This document shows, piece by piece, positions 43,301 to 56,000 of a stretch of 64,000 nt of DNA. The notes under the pieces were generated by a model, which did not search any database, had not been told where the DNA came from, and was given only the letters and a program-made list of their open reading frames with translations. The stretch spans positions 97,177,239 to 97,241,238 of the forward strand of contig NC_086248.1 of the NCBI RefSeq assembly GCF_021018805.1, given 5' to 3'. Source of the stretch: Prinia subflava (Eukaryota > Chordata > Aves > Passeriformes > Cisticolidae). The translations under genes and the position numbers were made by a program. Each line of letters begins with the position of its first letter. The stretch's first letter is position 1.

Positions 43301-45185
43301 TCCAGCACTGAGGAAAACACTAAACTCCAGAGAGCGGAGGCTGAAATAAGGAATTACTCTTCTAGATCTGAACACCAGCAAGCCATGGCAGTGTTGACCC
43401 TCTGATTAAAAGGAGCAGGTTTCTCACCAGCTTCATGATGGAGATGGCACAAGATGAAAATAACAAGGGCTGGGACAAGAATTTATTATAGAGAAGCAGA
43501 GTTGCCTTGCTTTTCCTCATTCCTTGCAAGTTTCATATCCTTAGGATACCAGATAACTTTGCAGATGCAGTAGCTATATTGCATGGCCATATCTATATCT
43601 GTACTAGTCCAAGCAGTTTAATACTTTTTTTAAGCCAGTCTGGTATTTCAGTAAAACTTCTGAGGTCCAAGGGGCAGGGCTCAGATGAGCGATATTCAGG
43701 GAAAGATTTGGGATGGCATTTCATGCTTTGTTTAATCTTCCATGACATGGTCGTGGGTGTAGCTGTGGTGCGAGTTTAGAAGTTTTATTTTTTAAAGCAA
43801 TGGACCCAAAAGCATGCAGCTGAGATTTGTAACCTGCCCTCTGAACCCAGCTGTGGGTGCAAGTGGAGCACACCAGAGCCCAGGGCAATTCTCTGCTGCC
43901 ACAGAGCATGGGACCAGCACGGTCAGCACAGGGACTTGCACATCTCCACGGCAAATAAAGCAGTGACCCAGCCCTAAACTTTGTCCCTTTGTCAGCAAAC
44001 CCCCGAGGCTGACCCTGCCCACTACAGCCACCTCAAAGGCTGCAGCCAGCTGCTCTGAATCACAGCCTCATCTGTCACTGACACAGCAAAGTACAAGGCA
44101 GAAAGTGCCAAAAGCCAAGGAGTGAGAGGACAGCAAAGGGGATAGGCAAGTATAACTTCAGAGCAGACAAGTGGCAGAATTAGCAAGTTGTTTTGAGTGC
44201 ACTGCTTATCCTTCTGGGATGGCAGAGCCAAGGAAGACCATGCCTGGCTGTCTCTCATGAATGTGCCTGGAAGAACCTGTTCTAACAATGGTTCTTCCTC
44301 AATTATTTAACCTTTCTCAAAGGACCAGTATATTCAGAACAGCTTTGTCAAGTGTTGCTTTTGTGTCACCTGGAGTCACTGCCAGTGACTGTTCATTCCA
44401 CCAAGTGTTTACAGTAACTCTCTTGTGGAAGGGAGCTGCCTAAAGTGAGCTATGAGGAACACGGCTTCTCTTTTTTTCCCCTTTCCTTTTAACTGGGAAA
44501 AGGGGAATTTTTAACATGTATGACACAGGTAAAATAGGCTCAACCAAGGCAGGCTTGCTGCTGTAATTACTTTGGTTTTCAACGCACTTGCACATTTCAT
44601 GTGAAATTAGCTTGTGGCATACCCAGACTATGGTACATTGAACTTCCCAGCATCTTGCTCCTCGTAGCAGAGCACAATCTTTGTTCTCTCCAAGGAGAAT
44701 TCTGCTCCCCAGGTGAACCCTGGGACCAAACCAGAGCACACCCTGGACTCAGCTGCAGGATGAGCTGTTCACCAGCAGCAGCTAAGCAGTAAAAGGTGAC
44801 TGACACAAACCTCAGCATAACTTGCCTTTTTGCCTCCAGGTCCTTGCTTTTCTTCTGGTTCATTCTAAACTGTGCATGGTCCTTTCTGTGGCCCTCCAGG
44901 TGAGGGATTTCAGGACTCTCTTGGTGGAGAGAGCTTACAGGTTTCAGCTGCCCACATCCAAGCCCTGCTGCTACCCACTGAAAACCCAAAGAGATGATGC
45001 AGCTCCAGCAGGGCTCTTCCAGCATTGACAGATGGCCCCACCCAGCGAGCCAGCGACATTCCAGGGCAGAGCCTCTGACCACAGTGTGAGCACGGTGCTG
45101 AACCTCTGAACGTGAGAGAGAAGATGACAAGCTTATCTTAGCTCAAGAGCCATACACAGCAATGCCAAAGTCTGCAAATCAATAA
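40360..45185. other. Intergenic region between convergent H3-3A and ACBD3
   Basis: No recognised gene. It contains a 331-codon frame on + (40781-41776) and a 210-codon frame on - (41462-42094) that overlap each other. Neither has a domain, and both are rich in Cys, Trp, His, Gly and Pro, as untranslated GC-rich DNA usually is. A small tandem repeat lies at 42596-42630. Confidence 0.5.
42596..42630. repeat. 11-bp tandem repeat, 3.2 copies
   Basis: GGGTCACAGCT repeated exactly three times (42596, 42607, 42618) followed by GG. Perfect identity suggests recent expansion. Confidence 0.9.
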
Positions 45186-45189
45186 AAAG

Positions 45190-47048
45190 CCAACAGCATT
45201 ACAGATAAATGTATTTTAATTAGGATTAAATACTATCTCAAGGTATCTTGAAATCGCACTTGTACTGTACTATCAACAGCCAGAGGCAATAAAAAAAAGT
45301 CTGAAAACGTAGAAGTTCTAGCATCCAACACATGACAGTAAGTGCTGCCATTTAAAGCGACAAACACCGCTCCCAAGAACAGATATTCTTAGAGGAAAAA
45401 GTTGTAACATTTTTGTATGGACAAAAAAAAAAAAGTAATCTGAAGACCAGAAGAAATATATTAGTGCCTGCCTTTTTAAAAGGGTTTTTTTTTGTCGTTT
45501 TTTCTTTTTTTTTTACATTAAATACAGTTTTCTTTAAAAGCAAGGTACTTTCTAAATTCATGGTTTATATACTGTATGTACACAAGAGCAGAACATTGTA
45601 CAGTGTTTTCGGATAAAGCAGCACTAACTAGCTGGAAGCTGGTACAGTGTTGCTGACCCAAAAAGCAAAAATGACAAGTTAAGCACTCTAGGAGAAGAAT
45701 CTCCATGGTTGGTATGAGGAAAGTAAAGTATCATGTATGTACAAACTGACCCTTCAAACAAACTCATCATCATTGACCATGGAACTGCACATGCTGCAGC
45801 TGATCAGTGGAGCCTGACTGCAGGAGCTGGTCTGGGACCCAAAGCAACCATTTCCTTTCAGTAACAAGGTGCATCACCCATGCAGAGAGCACTTGCAGAG
45901 TATCCATTGCAACGTGCCACCCTCGGGCTCTGGGGGAGCGCATTCCTACTGCAGCCTCACGCCAAGGAGACACCTGCACTGCTTTTTCACTACACAAAAC
46001 ACAAAATGCCCCAATCAAACCGTATGAAACTGAGATTAAAGCTACGTTAAGTATCAGTATGTGCACCTGGCCTTTCTGCCCACAGTTACAAATGAAAGCA
46101 GAAAGTTTGCACCCCACTATCACCAGTTCAGACTAAAATGGAGCGGCAGTGATTTCCATCATTAGTGCAACATTATACTCCTACACTCTATCAAAGTGAC
46201 TGACTGCTCTCCAGATGCACAACGTGTGCATTCAGGTCTAACAAAACTGGTTCCAAGTTTGTAGCCTATTTTTTAGTCTACCCCATTAAAAACCCCATTA
46301 AACTCAGGAGTAGTCAGTGTCCTGCTCAAAGTCAATTGCATCAAAATATGACTTTTATTCTAGGGTTAGCAGTGGGGCAGAGATCAAGGTTCTTCTTGTT
46401 ACACACACTTTTAAACATCACTCAGCTTACACCTTCAGAAGAGGTCATCTGCTGTACTTTCAGGACGTCGTTCATCCTTCTCTTACACACTACACTGGTT
46501 TAAGGAACTGAATGTTTCTTCTTTGATGAGGACAGAAGTGAGACAACTTGTTTCTAAACTGCATTAACTTAAAAGTTTCAAGTTTTAATGGTGTAAAAAA
46601 TCTGACATTCAATTACAGTTAAGAGAAACTTGCTACACAGCAAACTGCATCCAAATCTACCAGTTACTGATGGGACCTTTAAATTAACCATCAACGAGAT
46701 ATTCAAGGCATCCAGACCTGGAAACATCAGATCACCCAGCCAGTGAGCCAGCAACTTCCCTCCCCCTTTTTCATGAGGCTTTAACGAGTGCAATTGGTGT
46801 GACCTCAGCACTGGAGCCAACGACTCCAATCCCCAAAAAGGTTAGGGAGATCCTGTGTTAAGCCCAATGCAATATGCATTAGTGTCATGGAGCAGGAAGA
46901 TCCCAGTGTCTACTTGTTAAAAGTTCACACAAACCATACAGATACAGACAGGATGAAATACAGACTCAAAAGGATCCATTATGCTTGAAGAAAATTCCAA
47001 ATAAAATGACATCTTCTGCACAGCCCAGCCTCAGACACAACCACACCT
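45190..47048 (-). other. ACBD3: ACBD3 3' UTR (approximate end)
   Basis: About 1.8 kb following the TAA at 47049-47051. Poly(A) signal candidates on - are AATAAA at 46354-46359 and ATTAAA at 45215-45220, the latter followed by a T-rich stretch. The length is close to the ~1.6 kb remembered for human. The distal end is inferred, not seen. Confidence 0.55.
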
Positions 47049-50000
47049 TTATCTAGTATAATAAACTCTGTAGTAAACTGTTTTTGACCTCCATAGAGAG
47101 TAGGAGTTGTCAAATTTAAGAAGATAAACTCCTCTCCCTGGATACTGGTGGCTGCCAGCATACACTTCTTCGTGACAGTCTCGTCTGTACACAGGCACTA
47201 TTTCATCTAGCTGAGGCTTGTTGGCATTCTTTTTGGCTTTTTCTTCACTGCTAGTATTTTCTGCAAATGAAAAAAAACAGGGGTGTCAGTGAACATGGGT
47301 GGATGCTTTATGAGAGCAAGTCAGACTAATCTCTAGGGGACAAGGCTCTCTTTGTGAGTTTAGGAACGAGAGGAGTTGCAGGGTTTCATACCAAGGCTGG
47401 GGCTGAAGCACTCACCAGCATGCTCACTTCATCATGATTTTAACAGTTTGATATTAAAACTCACCACCCCCATCTCCCCAGCACAGCCAGGTCAGCCTGT
47501 GGAGATGCCAAACTCTAGTTTTCAGTAAGACAATCACCCACCACTGAGAGCCACTGGTGTGACATACTGACTAGCAGACTGCTTGGTAGTGATTCCCAGA
47601 AAGACACTGCTTCCTAGGGCAGGACAGCTCCTTCCAGGCAAATCACATGCTCATTCCAAAACATTTTTGTGATGCTAGACTCCTCCAAAGGCAAAGGCTG
47701 TGACCTGTGCCTCAGCCACCATCAGGACTTGTTCTCTGAAGCTGTTTTGCTGCAGCCTCAAGGAAATTTCCTCCCTAGAAACATCTCCTGAACAGCAGGA
47801 CAGGATTTTTCCTGAGGTTTCAGAGTGCAGATCCACTGTGCTCTGTTACAGCATGGGTTTCAGTTTAGCTGACTGAACAGCTCACTTAGGAAAAGGGCTT
47901 TCCCAGCCTTAGCTGCTTTAACCTGTCTGTGATCCAAGGAGGGGACTGAAGCTACTGCAGAACTGCAGTTCCTGCTCAAAACTGAAAACCTGACTCCAGC
48001 CATATGGAAGCCAGGGAAAGCAGGAGATGACACAAGACCATCAGTGGGGGTTTCCCTCCCAGCCAGCTCTGACAGTCCACATGCATTAGTGTGCTTACCT
48101 TCCTCTTCCTCCTCATCATCACTGGACTCGCTGACATGCACACTGACTGCAGTATTAGGGGAGTCTGTCCATTCAAAATACACCCCAAAACCAATGTCAT
48201 AATTGTCTGTAGCAAACTCCCAAAAGAGGTAAGAGCCCTCTTCATGAGTTGGTACTCTGACTGTAACCACTTCTCCTCGGCCCACTGTGATCACAGAGTC
48301 TGCATCCTGACGGATCTTTTCCTTGAAGTCTTTTATCTGGGGCCGTGTCCACATGGATGGGGCAGCGATCACTGGGACAGAGTCTGGAGAGAGGGGAGGA
48401 AATACTCCAGTTAGGCTTTGTTTCAGTTATTTATGCTGCATACTTAAGTGTGTCTTGAGAGCACTTGAGGGCCCCAAGCATCAAAGTTGCTTCCAGGTAA
48501 TTTTTTTTAACAGAAGACACAAGTTTCAGCTCTGAAAATATGAATGAAGCAGTGCAAATTTAATTATAGCCTTACTAAATGCTACCAGTTCACCCATCCA
48601 CCACACTTAAACCAACAGTGCTCATGCAGAAAAGCCTCAGAAGGCAAATGTACTGCTACAGGTGACAGGTTTATATTGCACAGAACCCTGCACTGGAAGG
48701 ATCTTTACAGCTCTGACCCAGTTCAAATAAAACTGAACATATTTCTGTCCAGAACAGCTTTGTGCTAGAACCTCTATGCTCCTTTCCTTCACGTCTAGAG
48801 TGACAGGAAGTTCTGGATCAGCTTTGCTGAAATGCTTTTGCTGCTTCCTCTTTCCCTCCCCTCCCAAAGCTGAGCTTTGCCTATGCAGTATTACTCTCCC
48901 ATGAGAGACAGCAGCCCCAGGAATCAAACCTAGTTTTTCCATAGGCAAATGAAGCCAAACAAAGAACCCCAGTAACTCTACTTAAGACACCTGAATCCTA
49001 ACAAAACCTTTTGCTATTTATCTTCAATTACGAAATTCAGCTAGTCCCACCTTTTGGTCCATTCTCCAGTGCTTCTTCCAAAACCTCTGGATCCAGCTCT
49101 TTCTCGGGGCTGTCTGCATGTGCACTGGCCTGCCCATTAATGGACGGGGTGTCCCCTGGGGCAGGGCTGTTCACCTTGGAGGCAGCAGTCAGGGCCGTCC
49201 CTGTCGCTGCCACCGCTGCGTCCTGCTGCTTCTGTAAGGCTGCCTGAAACAACAGGAATGCAAGTCAGGCACAACCAAACCCTCACAAGATGCCAGTTTT
49301 ACACCTTCCAGCAGAAGGTGTAAAGACAACTGAATGAAAAAACCTTCACCCTACAAGGGGCTTGACCCAGAAGCAGCACACATTAAATACTCAGTCCCAG
49401 GGGGTGTGAAGTCACTTAGTTCTAGGCTGATGGATACAACCTGAACAAAAAAATTCAACTTTCAAATTAACTACAGTACACACAAACTCCTGCACTTTAC
49501 AATGGAAGTTCTTTATTCCTATAACATTGCTATCAAAGTTGGAAGTGTGACTTGTTTACTGGGTTTTTTTATTAGCTGTCTGGAAGGGTTCCATGCAGCC
49601 TGAGCTCATCCAGGTCTAAAAAGACCTGACAATTGAAGGTCTATTAGCTCCTTGCCAATTTATGAGTTAAACAGAGAAGTCTCTTGAGCAACCTCCCTGT
49701 CCCTCGTTATCAGTCCAGACAGCCAACACAGGCTATTTTGTTGGGACAGGGAAAAGATGTGACAGTGCCACTTGAAAGGATAACCTAATAATCACAAGAT
49801 TTTGATGAGCAAATGGAATATAGGTATCCTGCAGGAATATGAAGACAACATAGAAAAATATCAGTTAAGATTTCAAATTAAAGCCATTTCACAGATGCTG
49901 TCCAGATTTCACAATTTACTGCAGTTTTGTGCACTGAGAGAAAGGTGGTGTGAACTTTTCTACAAAACTATTGCACACAGCCCTTCCAAGACTAATTGCA

Positions 50001-53000
50001 TCAGAAGCTGATCTCTAAGCAGAACAGCACTTTCTATCTGCACTAACAGATCCCAATGCAGCTGACTCACAGGCATCCAAATAAAGTATTCCTCAGAAGT
50101 GTTATGGAAGCTACATGAGGGAAATCCAAAAAAGTAACTGTACCAGGGCAGAAAGTCCCTGCCTTTCTACACCACTTCAGCTCCATCCAATCATGGTTTG
50201 GCTTAGAAGGGAGCTATAAAGATCATCCAGTTCCACACCCCTGCCATGGGACACCTTCCACTAGGACCAGGCTGCTCAAAGCTCCATGAAACCTGCCCAT
50301 GAACACTTCCTGGGATGGGGCTTCCACAGCTTCTCTGGGCAATCTGTGCCAGTGTCTGACCAGCCTCACTGTAAAAAAACCCTCTTCCTTATACTCAATC
50401 TAGACCTACACTCTTGCAGATGAAAACCTTTTCCCCTCGTCCTATCACTAAAGGTCTAAAGGTAAAAAGGTCTTTCTTAATGTTTCTTATAAACCCCCCT
50501 GGGCACTGAAAGGCTGCAGTGAGGTTTCCCCAGAGCCCTCTCTTCTCCAGGCTGCAGAGCCCCAGCTCTCCTGGCAGAGGTGCTCCAGCCCTCTGAGCAT
50601 CTTGGTGGCCTCCTCTGGACTTGCTCCAACAGGTCCACGTCCCTCCTATGCTGGGGACCCCAGTGCTGGATGCAGCCCTGCAGGTGAGGTGCAGAGAGCA
50701 GACCTCTTTCCCTCAACCTTCTGGCCACACTTGTTTTCCTGCATCCCAGGCTACAGCTGACTTCCTGAGCTGCAGAAGTCCATTGCCAACTCATCCCCAG
50801 TGTCTCACTCACCAGTCCAGCTCTGCAGGACAGCTCTCAACCCATTCACTCCCAAGACTCTGCTGATACTGAGGAGTGCCCTGACTTGACCCACTGCAAG
50901 GGCCTTGTTGAACCTCATGAGGTTCACATGGCTCTCTTCCTTGGACATTTCTTTACTGAGGGCATCAGCCTCCACAAAATACAAATGACTTAACAGGAAA
51001 TTAGTTACTGAACTTTAGGTCTTTAGCTCAAGAACAGATCTCAGGCTGTCAGCTACAGTCTGTCCTCCCACCCAAATCACGAGTAGCTTATTGCAGGCAA
51101 GCAACCTCATCAGGTATTAGTACCTGATGAAGTCAAACAATAGGTGCAACAGGGGAGAGAAGTCAGCAGTGCTCAGGCTGGCAGTGAGAAGCAACCTCCA
51201 ACGCAGCAGTGATGCTACAGTGCTGCATATGCATGCTCAGCTAGAAACACAGGGCTGACCACAGCCTGCTGCTCTGCAAGACCTTCAGGAGAGCCCCCTG
51301 AAGAGGTCTGTTCGTGCTCAGATGCACTGGCATGTCATTAAATTACACACACACACATCACCAACGCTGCAGCACAGCAGTTCACATTCCGTCTCTAATG
51401 GTAATATTGAACGAAGCCATCAGTAAAGACTGCTTAATGTTTTCTTAATTAACCACTGCTTCAGAAAACTACTCCAAAAGATGAAACAAACAAAGAGGCT
51501 TTGGTATTTGAATCTGAAGCAGCATTAGTCACTAGCACAGTAGCTCTCCCTGTGGCAATTATCTTTTCAAGAAGATAACGGCAGACAAGTTAATGTGTCT
51601 GGGTGGCAGCCCGGGTCACAAGGCCCAGGTTCCCCAGCCATACCTGCTGCTGTGCCAGCTGGACCTGGTAGAGCTGCTGCATGTACTGCTGGTAGTGCTG
51701 CTCCTGGAGCTGCCGGATGAGGATCTGCTGCTGCTCGTAGTTGCCGGGATACTGCTGGGCCGCGTACTGCTGGAACTGCACGGCCGTCTGCGAGTTCAGC
51801 GCTGCCATGATCTGCTGCCTGCCAGGGGAGCACAGCACGGCCTCGCCAGCAGCTCAGGGCACTCAGAGTGCCTGCACTGAGCTGCCTCTGAGGATACCCA
51901 CATCACTCAATTCCCTTCTGCAAAACCCAGTCAAAATAAATCTACCTCATCAACCAAAACCCAGAGCTAACACAGATTGAGTTTTGGCTAAAAATACACT
52001 GAGAACAACAAGAAGGGAACAACATTTTCTACCCAGTGTTTGGAAACATCAAATGTTAAAATGACAAGAGCTCTTACATAATTCTCAATCTGCAGTCTGA
52101 TAAAGAGGCAGAGTTACACAAAACCCACGACTAAACTTCTTAAACAAGCAAAGGAAAAAATGCACATATGCTTTTTCCAGAAACCATCCTTGCAGCAGAC
52201 CTTCTACAAGTATTGGTAGGAACAAACCTGCTGTAGCACAGCACACCAATGCACTTTGGTGAATCGAAGAAAAACACACCACATAACTATCTTAGTTTTC
52301 CTGGTCAGTGTGCAAACACACATGAAAAACATGACTGACAGTGGCCTAATGCAGGAAAAACAACAACAACAACAAAAATGCTGCCAGATGGGGCATCTGC
52401 ATCTCCAGTAATCTCAACTGCTGAAACTTCAGGAGGAACACATGGGTTACATATGTACAGGCTGTTTTTCTCCTCTCTCCAAAGAACTCACAGAAATTCT
52501 ATGGCTAAACGACAAGATAGATCCAGGCCCTGTCTCCTGTTACATCCATCAGTGACCAGCTATAAATGTTTCAAAGGAAGGAAGAAGTATCACACAACTG
52601 CAAAAAAAATTTCTTTCCTTCTCACTCTTCTTCTATCCCCAAAAATCACGTTCTGATTAGACTGGTCTAATACCCCAAAGAGCAGGATTTACTGCTTTTC
52701 AGCAAACTGAGACCAGTTTAGATACACTTGGTATCTATGTTCCTTTTCTGTCTAAACTCTTTATCTCTGTAACCTGCTATGACCACTTAATACACAACTC
52801 CCATTCACGTGAAAAAAACCCCCAACTTCAAGGCATACCACACTTCTTGTTACTTAGCACTGTGCAACACTTTTCATTGTATATATAAATTTATGGCTGT
52901 CTTTTACACTCCTCTGGCTCTCACCACGTTAAACATCCAGCAAAATGTGTGGCTGAATTATTTGCTCCCTTTTCAAAACCACTACATAGCAAGCACAGGA

Positions 53001-56000
53001 TCAACTTCAGAGACACCCCTTGCAAAGACATTTTTATGGTGGAAAATAATTGCTGTCTGATGTGGAACTGCTTTACTATTCTCTTAAATACTACACGTGC
53101 AAAGCCAGATCTGTGTTTTCAGCATCTGGATGTGATGGGAACAATGAAATATAATTACAACTGTATATGCCAAGTATACAATTGCCTCAAATGCAAGGCA
53201 ATTATTTTCTTTTGAGTGTTGTTTGTTTCCAGTACTCACTTCTGTTGCTCCATCCGAAGTCGTTCCTCCTCTATTCTCCTCCTCTCCTCTTCTTCCCTCC
53301 TCAGCCTTTCCTCCTCTTCTCGCCTCCGTTTCTCTTCCTCCTTTTGTAAGCGCTCCCGCTCCTCCTCTTCACGCCGCCTTCGCTCTTCCTCTTCTCTTCT
53401 GCAACATCCACTCAATAAGCCATTTCAGCATCCCTACAGTCCTAGGATGAGTTATTTTCAACATGCTGTAACCTGCTTTTTGCCTGCCCAGTGAGGCTTT
53501 TTGTCTGATATCTCCTCACACTTAAATCAGCCTGCAGAAGTGTCTTACTGGACACACCAAAACCCCACGTTACTGCAGGGTTTTGCTGCTCTCAGCAGCC
53601 TGACAAGGGTAAATCCTGTGTTACAATCTGATATTCATGCTAGCCTGTTACTGTGCTACCTGTATAGCAGAAAGAATTGCCTGGAAGCTTTAAACACATC
53701 TTCCAAGCTTTCACACATGTTCAGTAATGATGTGGATACTATGATTTAATAATCACACCTGGAAGCAATAATAAGACAGTCTTTGTCAAGCTGCTAACCC
53801 ATATTAGAAGTTTAAAACTGACAATTTAATATTCTCTATATATTAGTCCGCAGACATATTGGGACAGACATTTTGTGAAGCATTTCTTCTTAATCAGATG
53901 ACAGTATCAGCAAAATTTTTGAGACCCCTAAACAACCACCCATTACTGGCAAAGTAAAAAGCCTTAAAGAGATCAAATGGTGCCACAGCCACCCACACTT
54001 CAGGCATCTTCCTTCCCAAGACACTTCCAACCTCAGCCAGCTGTGATACTGTCTACAGGCCAAGAGATACAAACTCTGTAGATGCCAACACCAAAGCACC
54101 CAAATATTACCTTTTCTTTTCTTGCTCTTCTTTCTCTATCTTGTGGGAAGTGACATACGTTGAGAACAAGTGGCAGCACCTGTGTAGGAGCTTGACAAAT
54201 TCTGTCATAGCTTTTTGCTTTGACATGTTTCCAAGGGCAGCCCATTCCTTCCTGAGAGAGAGAACTCAGCTGAAATAACACACTCGACTCTTTTCAAGCC
54301 AGAAGTGAGCACTGACAACCCAGCAAAGGGAAAAAAGTTGGAAGACCAGGAACCAAACATTATCATTTGCAGTTTCAGAGAATCAACTTCTTCCCAAAGA
54401 CAATACACTGTTCTCTTTTCTCCAGTCTTACAAATAGACATAATTCACCTCTTTCATGAAATGTCATACATCCCATCAACCCTACTTTGAATTCTGAATG
54501 ATGTCCAAAAACTTCCCAGCTACAAATTAACCTGAAGTATTTTTTAACCTCTTCCCACTCTAGTTTGTGGGAAAAAAGGTATATATTTTCCTGAATGAAC
54601 AAACATGGTAACAACTACTGATTACAGCACTTCAGTTAGTCAAAAGAAACAGCCTTGTTCTTCCTAAGAAAAGCTGTGTCCTTTTGTGCAAAAGCAGTGC
54701 ATTGTGTCCACCTCAGAGAAGCCACTGCTGTGTTGCACATTGCCTTCACTCTAGAACACTAAAAAGAGCAACAATGAACATGAGAAGTGCAGCCTGAGCT
54801 GCAGGCAACACAAGAAACACACCTGAGACTTCCCAGGTCTCATAAAAGATTTACTCAGAGTTTGAATGCATCAGGTTTTAATTTTCTGACTTCAGAAATG
54901 ATCTTTGGTGCCAGGACAAGCTGTGGTGAATGCTTCTACCACTGGCAGAAGGCTTGGTCTGCTGTAACCATGGTGTGGAGTTGGGATGAAACATTAATGC
55001 ATCTTAAAGTGCTATGAGAAACTGGACTGCCAGCAGAGCAGCTTCTAGTGTGGTTGAAAAAAACCAACCCAATAATCTTCTCTTAGTTCCTGTACTGAAC
55101 TGTGACTCACACTTCTAAGATGTATTTGAAGAGGCCACTTTCACTTTCCACTAGCACAGACACTTGAGATAACCCACATATTTGTAGAAATTGGATGATG
55201 TTATCTTCTCACAGGAAAAGCAGAGTTAAGACCAACAAAAGCACCAGCCCTTTTACCTCCTATCATTCCCCAGCACATCAAAGAATCCAACTTCAGGGCA
55301 AGTGTCAGGGTTGTAAGGTCCCAGCAGAACCTGCTTGTGCAGTGCCACAAGTTTGAGCTTTTCTTCATATGTTGGATGAAAGGCTTTTCCATCTTTTTCT
55401 GTAGGGAAAAAAAAAAAGAAATTTTCACTGTTGTGATTAATTAAGCACAGAATATGAACGAGGATGTTGCATAACCATTACCATGATTTCCACCATTAAA
55501 AAAAGAGAAAAAGGTCGAGTCACAAAAGGTTAGACAAATTAAGTCGGTTCTATTTAAATAAAATATAGACCTGTCCAGAAGAAACACATCTACTTCAGCT
55601 AATGAAAACTTCAGTGTGGAGTGCTTTGCATCCCACTATCTACAGTCAGTCTTAGTGAGCCAGTTATCACAAAAATATTTACATTAATTTGTTGAACATC
55701 ACACCATATGGATCTATATCTCCAAAATATTTTAAAACCTTAATTGAATTCAAATGTGTCTGCCAAGTCTACTCTAGTGTGCATAGGGAGGATTTTCCAC
55801 AAAGACAGACGTGATGTTAGCTTTATAAACTGCTCTCCTTTCATGCTCTTCACATTGATGAAAGCAGAATAACTAAGGCTGAAGGCAAGGAGAACTGCAG
55901 AGAGGAAAAATTAAGAGTCAAGGAGAGTTGTCCTTGAGGGAATACTATTGCTGCCCTTGGCCAAGGCAGCTGGAATAGCTCCTCACAATGAAAAGCCTTG

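Noticed and set aside
44597..45130. 177-codon - strand frame just past the ACBD3 3' UTR
   Set aside because: Non-coding composition; lies beyond the likely poly(A) site and has no similarity.
49037..49252. 71-codon independent gene on -
   Set aside because: It is ACBD3 exon 6 with short intron read-through at both ends, not a separate gene.
53216..53494. Ser-rich + strand frame opposite ACBD3 exon 4
   Set aside because: Complement of the purine-only Glu/Arg exon; a pure shadow.
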